NCBI GenBank assembly: GCA_019419525.1
Contig: DXZU01000030.1
Span: 51,754 to 115,753 of the forward strand
Origin: Collinsella sp.
GTDB lineage: Bacteria > Actinomycetota > Coriobacteriia > Coriobacteriales > Coriobacteriaceae
DNA: 64,000 bases
Direction of reading: 5' to 3'
In this document: positions 7,887 through 15,400 of the stretch, in pieces
How the letters are laid out: every line of letters begins with the position of its first letter
Numbering within the stretch: position 1 is the stretch's first letter
The notes under the pieces: generated by a model
What the model was told of the DNA's origin: nothing
The model's database searches: none
What the model saw: the letters and a program-made list of their open reading frames with translations, nothing else
Position numbers and translations under genes: made by a program

Positions 7887-9086
7887 CTACTCCGCCTCGC
7901 CGCTGGCCGCCATCTTTTCGGCCTCGGCGAGCTGCGCCGGAGTCAGCTTACGATACTTAATGGCGCCAAAGACGACACAAGCCGCACAGACAATCATGCC
8001 GGCGATGAACTTCTGGTCAATCGTTGCACCAAACGGCGACGTCACGGCCTCAAACACAATGGGAGACAGCGCCATGCCAAAGTTGATGCCTGCCATGCCA
8101 ATGGCAAGGTTAAACGCACGTCCCTCGGGAGCAGAGTTGCCGGCGGCAAAATTGCCCTCCAGCGGTACGTATGTCTCCTTACCAAGAGCGACGACAAAGC
8201 CCGCAACGCACAGCACCATAAAGGCGGGTGCAACCAGCGTCAGGCCCAGGCCAACGAGCGTCACGCCCCACGCGATCGGCATCGACAGGTTCTTGAACTT
8301 GGCAAACAACGGGCCCACCAAAAGACCGGCCGCAATGCCGGCGACCGTCATGACGGTCGAAGCGAGGCCAGCCTCAACAGTGCCGCCAAAGCCGCGGCCC
8401 ACGACAAGCAGCGAGACATTGGAGCTAAAGAGCTGGAACGTGAGTACGAACACAAAGCTCATGACCGTGATAATTGCGACCTCTTTGGGCATGTTGGCAA
8501 ACACGTTGACCTTACGCTTAGGCTCAAGATGACCCTCGGGAAGGCAAACAGCCTCGATCACGATGAAAATGATCATGATGAAGTACGCCGCATAGCTGTG
8601 AAACCACTCGGCAGAACCCAAAATGCCGGAAACCATCGTCCAGATAATGCCGCCCAGTGCAACAAAAGTGGAGTAGATGCCCATAACAAACGAGCGCTGC
8701 TTTCCGCCAAAGTAATCCGCGATAAGAGCGTCCGTTGAATTCTGCACGGCGCCGAGACCAAGGCCCATGACAGCAGAAGCCGCTAAGACCTGGCCGAGCG
8801 AGTCGTGGAACACCAGCACCGAGGCGCCTGCCAGCATCACGATAACGTGACCGACGAGCGTCGTCTTCTTCTTGGACAAGCGAGAGGCGAGCTGTGAAGA
8901 GACGAGCATGGCGGACAGCGCCATCATCAACGGGATGATGCCGATGATCATCTGAACGGCAGCGATGTTTTCGTTGGGAAACGCCGCCGCAACAGAGGCC
9001 ACGATGGGAACGGGCACGAGCATGCCCATAATGCACATGGCGGCAGCATAAATGCCCACCAGGTACTTGATCTTGGTTTTATCCAT
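7887..9086 (-). CDS. MFS transporter of the acyl-metabolism cluster
   Basis: A 399-residue integral membrane protein of the major facilitator superfamily with about 12 predicted membrane helices. MSSQL-type loops are followed by the RLSKKKTTLVG basic loop between helices 2 and 3, which corresponds to the MFS A-motif region. It starts MDKTKIKYLVGIYAAAMC without a cleavable signal. It follows the butyrate-kinase gene after a GC-rich hairpin and precedes a strong terminator. A role in importing the pathway substrate or exporting the carboxylate product is inferred from position only. The ligand cannot be read from sequence. Confidence 0.82.
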   Translation of the reverse strand: MDKTKIKYLVGIYAAAMCIMGMLVPVPIVASVAAAFPNENIAAVQMIIGIIPLMMALSAMLVSSQLASRLSKKKTTLVGHVIVMLAGASVLVFHDSLGQVLAASAVMGLGLGAVQNSTDALIADYFGGKQRSFVMGIYSTFVALGGIIWTMVSGILGSAEWFHSYAAYFIMIIFIVIEAVCLPEGHLEPKRKVNVFANMPKEVAIITVMSFVFVLTFQLFSSNVSLLVVGRGFGGTVEAGLASTVMTVAGIAAGLLVGPLFAKFKNLSMPIAWGVTLVGLGLTLVAPAFMVLCVAGFVVALGKETYVPLEGNFAAGNSAPEGRAFNLAIGMAGINFGMALSPIVFEAVTSPFGATIDQKFIAGMIVCAACVVFGAIKYRKLTPAQLAEAEKMAASGEAE

Positions 9087-9114
9087 GATTCATCCTTACA
9101 CTTAGAGAAAAAGG

Positions 9115-9149
9115 TTGGGGCGGTCGGACGTCACCATCGGCCGCCCCAA
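9115..9149 (-). terminator. Hairpin between kinase and MFS genes
   Basis: On the minus strand TTGGGGCGG pairs with CCGCCCCAA, and TTTTT follows 4 nt later. It lies inside the operon and so is probably a partial terminator that lowers transporter expression. Confidence 0.6.
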
Positions 9150-9160
9150 ACACAGCACTA

Positions 9161-10273
9161 TCAGTCGTTGAATCCGGTGAACACGGGCTCTCCGCTGTAC
9201 ACGAGCGCCTCCTCGATGCCATCGAGCACGCGGCAGGCGCCAGACGCCATCGCCTCGAGTTCAAACTCGCCGGGATAAGCCGATACGGGCGCGATCCAAG
9301 AGCAGCACTCCTCAATCGAGGCAACGAGTTCCTTACTGTGGACCATGCCGCCTCCGAGCAAGATACCGTCGACGTTGCCCTTCAGCACACTGGCCATCTC
9401 GCCGATCCACTTGCAGATCTGATAGACCATCGCATCCCAGGCGCGAGCTGCGGCCTTATCGCCCGCTGCAGCACGTTCGCACACCTCGATGGCATCGGAG
9501 GTACCCAAAAGATCGACAAAGCCGCCCGTCTTCATGCAATGGGCACGGGCGACATCAAGACCGTGCTCTGCGGTGTACTTTGCGACCTCGATCGCGGGAA
9601 CCGATCCACAGCGCGTAGGCGCCATGGGACCCTCGCCGCCGACGATATCGTTGCCGTCCACCATCTTGCCCTTAAGGTGGGCCGAGATAGAGATGCCGCC
9701 GCCGATATGACAGACGATAAAGTTGCACTCGTCGTATGCGCGACCGAGCTTTGCCGCATGGCGGATGGCGGTCTCTTTGAGATTAAGGGCGTGCAGGTGC
9801 ACGTTTCGATACACGCCCTTAATGCCCGTCATACGTGCGAGGTCGCACAGTTCGTCGGTATCGGGAGGATTCACCACAAAAGAAGGCTTTCCCGTCTTTG
9901 AGGCAAACTCATGGGCAATCTGGGGACCCAACTGCGCCGGGTGCCGAACGCCATTCGCACCGATGCGGGCATGCTCGAGCATGACCTCGTTGATGGCATA
10001 CGTACCACCGGGCAGCGAAAGCAGACCGCCGCCGCGACCGACAAAGGCATCAAAGTCCTCGAGCTTCAGGCCCGCCTCCCCCAGCGCTCCAAGGATCAGA
10101 TCGCAGCGATACGGCATCTGAGCCGAAACCCCGTCGAACTGGGCAAGGTCCTTCGCATCGTGCGCAACGTTCTTGCTGAGCTTGCACTCATCACCCTCAA
10201 ACACGCCCACCTTCGTGGAAGTGGAACCCGGGTTGATTACCAGAACGCGCCAGGGAGTCTTTTTATCGGACAT
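9161..10273 (-). CDS. buk: Butyrate kinase-type acyl kinase
   Basis: Transfers phosphate between an acyl phosphate and ADP, giving carboxylate and ATP. The 370-residue protein starts its ASKHA fold with LVINPGSTSTKVGVF, the phosphate-1 motif of acetate and butyrate kinases. It then has VGRGGGLLSLPGGTY, the VCHIGGGISISA block and the ILLGGGMVHS adenosine motif. GRGGGL and the overall length favour butyrate kinase over acetate kinase (about 400 residues); branched or other short acyl phosphates are possible. Three bases separate it from the transacylase gene, so the two should form a pair yielding ATP. Confidence 0.85.
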   Translation of the reverse strand: MSDKKTPWRVLVINPGSTSTKVGVFEGDECKLSKNVAHDAKDLAQFDGVSAQMPYRCDLILGALGEAGLKLEDFDAFVGRGGGLLSLPGGTYAINEVMLEHARIGANGVRHPAQLGPQIAHEFASKTGKPSFVVNPPDTDELCDLARMTGIKGVYRNVHLHALNLKETAIRHAAKLGRAYDECNFIVCHIGGGISISAHLKGKMVDGNDIVGGEGPMAPTRCGSVPAIEVAKYTAEHGLDVARAHCMKTGGFVDLLGTSDAIEVCERAAAGDKAAARAWDAMVYQICKWIGEMASVLKGNVDGILLGGGMVHSKELVASIEECCSWIAPVSAYPGEFELEAMASGACRVLDGIEEALVYSGEPVFTGFND

Positions 10274-10276
10274 ACC

Positions 10277-11284
10277 TTAAGCCTCCTTAAGCGCCTGAGC
10301 GCGCACGCAGCTCATCACCACGTTGCCGACGATCTCATCGACGGGCGCAGAGCGCGAGCAATCGCACACGGTCTTCTTGAAGCCCTGAAGCATGGGGCCG
10401 TAAGCATTGGCGCCGGTCAGATTCTGGATGATCTTGACACCGATATTGCCCACGTTGATATCGGGCCAGATGACCACGTTGGCTTGGCCCGCAACAGCAG
10501 ACTCACGATGCACCTTCTTGGCCGCGACCTTGGGGTTAATCGCCGAATCAAACTGGAACTCACCGTCGATGGCAAGGTCGGGACGGCGATCGTTGGCAAT
10601 CTCGCGAGCACGACGTACCTTATCGACGAGTTCGTTATCCATCGAACCGTCAGTCGAATGCGAAAGCAGCGCGCAACGGATATCCCATCCGGTCAGCGAG
10701 CGCACCGTTTCACTCGACGAAATCGCGATCGAGGCAAGCTCCTCGCTCGTGGGGTCAACGCAAACGGCAGAATCGCCAAAAGCCAAAAGGCCACCTTCGC
10801 CGCCGTTCCAGTTGGGAATGTCGGCGATACCGCACGAGCTCACGGTGTCCACCCCGTCAGCAAGACCAACGATGGTCTGACCCGCCAGGATGATATCGCC
10901 CGTAGCGTTATCGATACCGGCGAACATAACGTCGACATCGCCGAGCACCTGCAAAATCAGGGCGCGCTCAAGCGGACGCGTCATACGGCGCGCGGCGCCC
11001 TTGGGCTTAAACTTGCAATCCGGATGAGAAAGATAGCGCTCGCAGCAAGCGGCGTTTGCCTCCTCGTCGGTCACATCGACAATCTCGATGCCGTCAAGGG
11101 AGATGCCGCGCTCATCGGCAAGCTCCTTGAGCTTGCCCCCGTCGCCGACCAGCACGCATTCGGCAAGATGTTCGGCGGCGATCTTTGCGACCGCCTGCAT
11201 CATGGTCTCGTTTTCGCCCTCGGGAAAAGCAACGCGCATAGGCTTGGCGGCAGCCTGCTCGCGCAGGGTCTGCATCAGGTCCAT
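10277..11284 (-). CDS. Phosphotransacylase (Pta/Ptb family)
   Basis: Exchanges an acyl thioester with phosphate to make an acyl phosphate for the adjacent kinase. The 335-residue single-domain protein begins MRVAFPEGEN. Its C-terminal half carries the family blocks DGEFQFDSAINPKVA, ANVVIWPDINVGNIGVKIIQ and GPMLQGF. Sequence style is nearer to phosphate acetyltransferase than to classical Ptb, although its partner looks like Buk. The gene starts 5 nt after the acyl carrier protein stop, so the thioester donor could be acyl-ACP rather than acyl-CoA. That is a guess from position. Confidence 0.85.
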   Translation of the reverse strand: MDLMQTLREQAAAKPMRVAFPEGENETMMQAVAKIAAEHLAECVLVGDGGKLKELADERGISLDGIEIVDVTDEEANAACCERYLSHPDCKFKPKGAARRMTRPLERALILQVLGDVDVMFAGIDNATGDIILAGQTIVGLADGVDTVSSCGIADIPNWNGGEGGLLAFGDSAVCVDPTSEELASIAISSSETVRSLTGWDIRCALLSHSTDGSMDNELVDKVRRAREIANDRRPDLAIDGEFQFDSAINPKVAAKKVHRESAVAGQANVVIWPDINVGNIGVKIIQNLTGANAYGPMLQGFKKTVCDCSRSAPVDEIVGNVVMSCVRAQALKEA

Positions 11285-11289
11285 GGCAG

Positions 11290-11523
11290 TTACTCCATCT
11301 CTTCGGCAGTGCGCTCAATAAGCTCACCGATGGTCTTCATGACCATGACCTCGCGAACGGGAACCTCGGCATCGAGTTCGTTCTCGATCATGGAGGTCAG
11401 AGCGATCATCTTCATCGAGCCCTTGCCCAGGGTCTCAAACGTCGTCTCGGGAGTCACATCGCCATCGTAGTTGTAAGCGGACTTGGCAAAATCGCAGATC
11501 TGCTGAGTGAGTTCTTCATTCAT
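11290..11523 (-). CDS. Acyl carrier protein, atypical
   Basis: A 77-residue acidic four-helix carrier protein. The phosphopantetheine region reads LGKGSMKMIALTSMIENEL, where most ACPs have LGxDSLxxVEL. The serine and the helix-2 pattern are kept, but the usual Asp before it is Gly and the Leu after it is Met. The end (VMKTIGELIERTAEE) matches the usual ACP helix 4. A Sfp-type PPTase is encoded 2.8 kb upstream in the same cluster and could modify it. This is probably a specialised carrier, not the housekeeping AcpP. Confidence 0.82.
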   Translation of the reverse strand: MNEELTQQICDFAKSAYNYDGDVTPETTFETLGKGSMKMIALTSMIENELDAEVPVREVMVMKTIGELIERTAEEME

Positions 11524-11556
11524 GACAAAGCCTTTCTAAAATAAAAAGAGGGGCGA

Positions 11557-11590
11557 CCACGGCGGGCTGGAGACATGGGTCCCGCCGTGG
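11557..11590 (-). terminator. Hairpin upstream of the ACP gene
   Basis: CCACGGCGGG and CCCGCCGTGG pair perfectly across a 14-nt loop. On the minus strand a TTTTTATTTT stretch follows about 10 nt further on. It lies between DUF35 and ACP and may act as an attenuator or mRNA processing site that sets ACP level. Confidence 0.5.
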
Positions 11591-11627
11591 CCTAAGAGAG
11601 GAATCGAATTGTTACAAGGGTGAAAAC

Positions 11628-12050
11628 CTAGTCGTCAAGCTCGAACGTAAGCTCTTTGTAGCCCGGACGGTCGATAACCTTGGCATGGACGCCAACGATC
11701 TCGCCCGCCATGAGTTTTGCGCGGATCTCGGGGGCCTTCTTCTTGGTAATGCCGTAGATGACGTAGGTGTACTGAGAACCCTCGTCGATATCGACGGCGC
11801 CGTAGGCGTACTTGCCATACTCCTTGAGGTAGGGCTTGTCGTTCTGCGGACCAGGCAGGGTAAAATCGATCAGATGGCCGTGACCAGAAACCTGGACCCA
11901 ATCGGTCTTGTGATAGCCGCAGGCATTGCAGGCAAGGTGGGGCGGAAACTCGACGGCTCCGCACTCGGGGCACCGGCGTGCCCAATAGATGCCCTCTTCA
12001 AGACCCGCGTAGAACTTCTTGACCACGGGCTCCATATCTTTGAGTTGCAT
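11628..12050 (-). CDS. DUF35 zinc-ribbon/OB-fold partner of the thiolase
   Basis: A 140-residue protein with an N-terminal rubredoxin-like zinc ribbon (CPECG...CNACG at about residues 28-45) and an OB-fold (roughly 50-135). This is the DUF35 acyl-CoA-associated architecture. Proteins of this type form complexes with thiolase-like enzymes, for example in archaeal acetoacetyl-CoA/HMG-CoA channelling and as PhlB in diacetylphloroglucinol synthesis. The gene lies just downstream of a thiolase-like gene, which fits a two-subunit complex. No enzymatic residues are expected in it. Confidence 0.85.
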   Translation of the reverse strand: MQLKDMEPVVKKFYAGLEEGIYWARRCPECGAVEFPPHLACNACGYHKTDWVQVSGHGHLIDFTLPGPQNDKPYLKEYGKYAYGAVDIDEGSQYTYVIYGITKKKAPEIRAKLMAGEIVGVHAKVIDRPGYKELTFELDD

Positions 12051-12088
12051 GAGAATACTCCTTATGGGAAATCGAAAACCGCGGTCGC

Positions 12089-13354
12089 TTAGGCGACGGT
12101 ACGAAGAATCTGGCAGCGCACGTTCTGAGAACCGCCAAAACCGCGCAGGAACGCCGTCTCGGGAACCTTCTTCATCTGGGTGGCACCGGCGACGCCGCGC
12201 ATCTGCTTGACGGCCTCGACGATATCGGCGATGCCCGATGCGCCATGGGCGTGACCGAAGTTGCAGCGGCCACCGTGCGGGTTGATGGGCTTATCGCCAT
12301 CAAAAGCGGTACGGCCGTCGATCGCGTATTTCCAGGCCTCGCCGCGCGGAATATAGCCGCACTCCTCGGCCGAAACGATCTCGGAAGCCAGGAAGAAGTC
12401 ATTGCACATAAACAGGTCGATCTCATCGGGGCTCACGCCGGTAAGGTCGTAGACCTGCTTGGCGGCAAGCTCGGTAGCCCAGTGCTCGTTGTGAAGCAGG
12501 CCGGCCTCGACGGCAGAGGCGCCCGTGCCCAGAACCTCGATAGGCGCGTACGGGACGCCCATGGCCTTGGCCTTCTCCGTGGGCATCACGACAACAGCAG
12601 CGGCACCGTCGCACTTCTTCTCAAAGCCGGTAACGCGCAGATACTGCGTAACGCGCGGGTTGTACATACTCTTGAGATACTCATCGGCGGTATCGAACCC
12701 AACTGCCTTCGCGTCCTCCTCGACCGTGGTCTCGTACCAGGCAAGGGGATTCAGGACGGCACCGCGGCGAAGGCTCTTGGTAAGGCCGTTCAGGGCGTCA
12801 TCGATCTGATCGGCGGTAAGGTCGTACTGCATCGAATACTCGTTGATCCAGTTGTCGAACGACACGCCAAAGGCACCGTCGAGCGGACGACCATAAGCGC
12901 GGTCATAGATCTTATCGAGCGACGGAATCATGACGTCGAGCGTAAAGTCCTGACGAATATGGGAAGGCATGTGCTCAACGGGAAGAGTCGAAGCCAAATC
13001 GCAGGCACCCGTAAGGACGACATCGTAGGCACCGGAGGCGACTGCCATCACGGCCTGCTCAAGGGCGACATAGCCCGTGCAGCAAGCCTCGGAATGATGG
13101 ACAGAGCCCTTGGCGCGAACGCCAAACCAATCGGCAACCTGCATGTTGGGGGTAATGCAATCGCCAACGAGATACGGATTGGCGCTGCCGTGGTAGAAAA
13201 AGTCGATATCGCGGGGCTCAAGACCGGCATCGGCAATAGCCTCGAGGGCTGCATAGCCAAACGCCTCGCCCTCGCCAATGCCCTGGGTCTCGGGATGCTC
13301 CTCAAAATCCTTGAACGGGGTGCAGCCCACGCCTACAATCGAGACGCTGCGCAT
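12089..13354 (-). CDS. Thiolase-like acyltransferase (SCP2-thiolase/PhlC type)
   Basis: A 421-residue thiolase-superfamily protein. The start MRSVSIVGVGCTPF is typical, with GGAAAG upstream of the ATG at 13354; a GTG at 13375 has a poorer site. The probable acyl-accepting cysteine is in HHSEACCTGYVALEQA, and the catalytic histidine is in CNFGHAHGASG. The C-terminal CxG motif of classical thiolases is not present; it ends RGFGGSQNVRCQIL, as in the lipid-transfer-protein subgroup. Members of this group work with DUF35 partners in Claisen-type C-C bond formation or cleavage. It is the first gene of the operon running through the ACP and acyl kinase. Confidence 0.85.
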   Translation of the reverse strand: MRSVSIVGVGCTPFKDFEEHPETQGIGEGEAFGYAALEAIADAGLEPRDIDFFYHGSANPYLVGDCITPNMQVADWFGVRAKGSVHHSEACCTGYVALEQAVMAVASGAYDVVLTGACDLASTLPVEHMPSHIRQDFTLDVMIPSLDKIYDRAYGRPLDGAFGVSFDNWINEYSMQYDLTADQIDDALNGLTKSLRRGAVLNPLAWYETTVEEDAKAVGFDTADEYLKSMYNPRVTQYLRVTGFEKKCDGAAAVVVMPTEKAKAMGVPYAPIEVLGTGASAVEAGLLHNEHWATELAAKQVYDLTGVSPDEIDLFMCNDFFLASEIVSAEECGYIPRGEAWKYAIDGRTAFDGDKPINPHGGRCNFGHAHGASGIADIVEAVKQMRGVAGATQMKKVPETAFLRGFGGSQNVRCQILRTVA

Positions 13355-13411
13355 GTTCTTTCCGAGCGTAACCACTGAATATCACATCCTAATCATGTGA
13401 AGGTGTACGGA

Positions 13412-13475
13412 GTGATGGCGCAGTCCGGCCGCGAGCGAAGGTGAGAGAGCGCTCGCGGCTTTTCTGTGCCGTCAC
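13412..13475 (-). repeat. Nested hairpin in the thiolase-operon leader
   Basis: The outer arms GTGATGGCGCAG and CTGTGCCGTCAC pair with two wobbles. The inner arms GCCGCGAGCG and CGCTCGCGGC pair perfectly. It lies in the probable 5' leader of the thiolase operon, 58 nt before the ATG. The layout resembles the other nested hairpins, but without their internal signature. The remainder of 13355-13696 holds the palindrome and terminator described separately. Confidence 0.55.
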
Positions 13476-13480
13476 ACGTT

Positions 13481-13498
13481 GAACTACTGCAGTGGTTC
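13481..13498. promoter_or_regulatory. Candidate TetR operator upstream of the thiolase operon
   Basis: GAACTACTGCAGTGGTTC is an 18-nt palindrome with one mismatched pair. It lies between the tetR terminator and the thiolase gene. Size and position suit a TetR-family dimer site. The neighbouring tetR product is the natural candidate. No good -35/-10 pair could be fixed around it. Confidence 0.5.
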
Positions 13499-13547
13499 TC
13501 TTGAACGTAGCTTTAGTTTATGAGGGGTTAAACGAGACGCATGAGAC

Positions 13548-13590
13548 AAAAAGCCCCGATGCGTCCCAACATATGGGACGCATCGTGGCT
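13548..13590 (-). terminator. Terminator after the tetR gene
   Basis: On the minus strand GATGCGTCCCA and TGGGACGCATC form a perfect 11-bp stem, followed by GGGGC and TTTTT. It separates the PPTase-tetR unit from the thiolase operon. Confidence 0.8.
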
Positions 13591-13696
13591 AGGCGTTCCA
13601 AATAGCAGATAAACGGACTCGTATTATTTGAGCTAATGATCCGAGATATCTATAATTCGCCCTGAATACAACCGTTTATCCCCAAATATCGACCGC

Positions 13697-14314
13697 TCAC
13701 GCGACCGGCCTTTCAAAATCGGGAATACGTGGGTGCCAGTGACGCGACGCATCGTCGACAAAGAGCGGTGCGTAGAACATGCGATTGAGGGCGGCGGCAA
13801 CGGTGCGCGCCTCAAGGTCGGGCCGGGCCTCGAGCCAATACTGAATGAGGTTATGGTGACCCGCAAGCGCAAAGGCTAGATACAGGTCGAGGTCCGTTTC
13901 ATCGGAAAATGTCGAGCGAAGCCGATTGCGAAAATAGTCATGCATAAAGATCGTTGCCTTGTGAGCAAACACGGGATCGCCGTTATCGCTGTTAAGCGCC
14001 AAAACTTTCGAGCGATTAGCCTGGAGAATCTCCATGCGCTTGATCATCGTGGGCGTAGGGTCCAGCTGCGCGTCGCCAAAACGAGCCTCCAACGCAACAT
14101 CGTTGATGTCCTGCATATTCTGGAGCAGCTCATCTTCAAAACGTTTAACCACATCATCGACAGAGCGATAACAGCGATAGAACGTCGATTTGGATGTATG
14201 GGCAAGGTGAAGTACCTCGGCCACCTTAATCGACTGCACCGGAGTTGTCGCCATAAGTTCAAAGACGGCATCCTCGATCCGTGAAGCGATATCGTTTTGA
14301 GCGTTCAGTGACAT
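13697..14314 (-). CDS. TetR-family transcriptional regulator
   Basis: 205 residues. The N-terminal helix-turn-helix region (RIEDAVFELMATTPVQSIKVAEVLHLAHTSKSTFYRCYRSVDDVV, about residues 12-55) is the classical TetR DNA-binding fold with the ST(F)YR recognition helix. The C-terminal ligand domain has no recognisable signature, as is usual. It lies downstream of the PPTase gene (28 nt) and upstream of the thiolase operon. It is therefore likely to regulate that operon through the palindrome at 13481-13498. The ligand may be an acyl thioester or the pathway substrate, which is inference. Confidence 0.85.
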   Translation of the reverse strand: MSLNAQNDIASRIEDAVFELMATTPVQSIKVAEVLHLAHTSKSTFYRCYRSVDDVVKRFEDELLQNMQDINDVALEARFGDAQLDPTPTMIKRMEILQANRSKVLALNSDNGDPVFAHKATIFMHDYFRNRLRSTFSDETDLDLYLAFALAGHHNLIQYWLEARPDLEARTVAAALNRMFYAPLFVDDASRHWHPRIPDFERPVA

Positions 14315-14342
14315 AGCGGCCTCCCCTATTGGCGATTGACTC

Positions 14343-14981
14343 CTATGCTACCCGAAAGGTGTGCTCCTTGAGGACGATACGAGGCATAGAGCGCGCCGCA
14401 CAAGAAATGACGCAGCGACCGTATATCACCGACGAAGTATTCCATCCATCGGGCATACCATCTTTGCGAGGGTCAATCGAAAACCCGACGCCTTCAGCCT
14501 TGAGGATGGCCTCGATGCGCGTCCACACCTGGCTCATGCGAAGATTGCGTTCTTGCAAATTGGAGGCAGCGTTAATCCACGCGCGCTCGTCGTCGTTTGC
14601 CATACGTCCAACCGCAACGGGAGCAACCTCATCGATCGCCTCGATATCCACGCCAATAGATCCTCCGACCGACCGAGCAACATCGGAAACAGCGAGGACG
14701 GCCACGCTTCCGCCATGTGAAATGGAAATAGAGGGTGCCTCCCCATCCGCAAGCTCGATCTTGCCGAATGCAGAACGCGCAAGCTGGGTGTCGTCGAAGA
14801 CACCTAGGGCGTCGCGAAGCAGCAGACCCACGCCTGCAGCTTCCCTCCGAGACGCAATTGGGAGGTCACCATTGGAGGCACGTAAGGCATAGCGTCCCGC
14901 GATTGATGCCATAGCAACGGTCTCGCTGGGATCGATCGCAGAAACGTCAACGAGATGCACGGTTATGTTCAAAATGGTCAA
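14343..14981 (-). CDS. Sfp-type 4'-phosphopantetheinyl transferase
   Basis: Transfers phosphopantetheine from CoA to a carrier-protein serine. Family marks are ISISHGG (about residue 90), GVDIEAID (metal-binding Asp and Glu) and WTRIEAILKAEGVGF (the WxxKEAxxK block, with Ile where Lys is common). The 212-residue length fits Sfp-type enzymes. The start is a TTG with GGGGG adjacent; another TTG three codons on is possible. Co-location with the atypical ACP suggests it is dedicated to that carrier. Confidence 0.8.
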   Translation of the reverse strand: MTILNITVHLVDVSAIDPSETVAMASIAGRYALRASNGDLPIASRREAAGVGLLLRDALGVFDDTQLARSAFGKIELADGEAPSISISHGGSVAVLAVSDVARSVGGSIGVDIEAIDEVAPVAVGRMANDDERAWINAASNLQERNLRMSQVWTRIEAILKAEGVGFSIDPRKDGMPDGWNTSSVIYGRCVISCAARSMPRIVLKEHTFRVA

Positions 14982-15065
14982 CCCCCACTCGATTGAAATG
15001 ACAAGGCTAAACTGACGCTCAGAACCGCTCTTTCATGAATCGAGGTACCTTTTCCGGCGATTTGG

Positions 15066-15106
15066 CGACCAAAACAAAACAGCTCAGAGGCGAAGCCTCT
15101 GAGCTG
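15066..15106 (-). terminator. Terminator after tRNA-Gly/tRNA-Val
   Basis: CAGCTCAGAGG and CCTCTGAGCTG pair around a short loop. On the minus strand TTTTGTTTTGG follows. It lies 8 nt past the tRNA-Val 3' end. Confidence 0.85.
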
Positions 15107-15114
15107 CGAACATT

Positions 15115-15190
15115 TGGTGGGCGTTAGAAGATTTGAACTTCTGACCTCTTCCGTGTCAGGGAAGCGCTCTCCCCCTGAGCTAAACGCCCA
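15115..15190 (-). tRNA. tRNA-Val (GAC)
   Basis: A full cloverleaf on the minus strand with the 7-bp acceptor TGGGCGT/ACGCCCA and encoded CCA. The anticodon loop CTGACAC gives GAC. It is cotranscribed with tRNA-Gly, 2 nt away. Confidence 0.95.
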
Positions 15191-15192
15191 AA

Positions 15193-15268
15193 TGGAGCGG
15201 ACAACGGGGCTCGAACCCGCGACCCCAACCTTGGCAAGGTTGTGCTCTACCAACTGAGCCATGTCCGC
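15193..15268 (-). tRNA. tRNA-Gly (GCC), copy 1
   Basis: A cloverleaf with acceptor GCGGACA/TGTCCGC and encoded CCA. The anticodon loop TTGCCAA gives GCC. It is identical to the copies at 17313 and 17540. Confidence 0.96.
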
Positions 15269-15280
15269 TTACGAGGATTA

Positions 15281-15330
15281 ATCTTACGTGATGCCCGCAT
15301 CCTATGCAAGAACTTTTTTTGAAAAGTTTT
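15281..15330 (-). promoter_or_regulatory. tRNA promoter, copy 1
   Basis: On the minus strand, CTTGCA (15305-15310) and TAAGAT (15281-15286) are 18 bp apart. Directly upstream of the -35 is an A/T palindrome (AAAACTTTTCAAAAAAAGTT, 15311-15330) that resembles an UP element. The start point would lie about 6 nt before tRNA-Gly. Confidence 0.8.
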
Positions 15331-15400
15331 GCGACGCTCTCGCGAGGGCATCAGTCGTCACGAAAGGCGCGAACAAACGCAGGCTCGCAGCGAGATGCCC

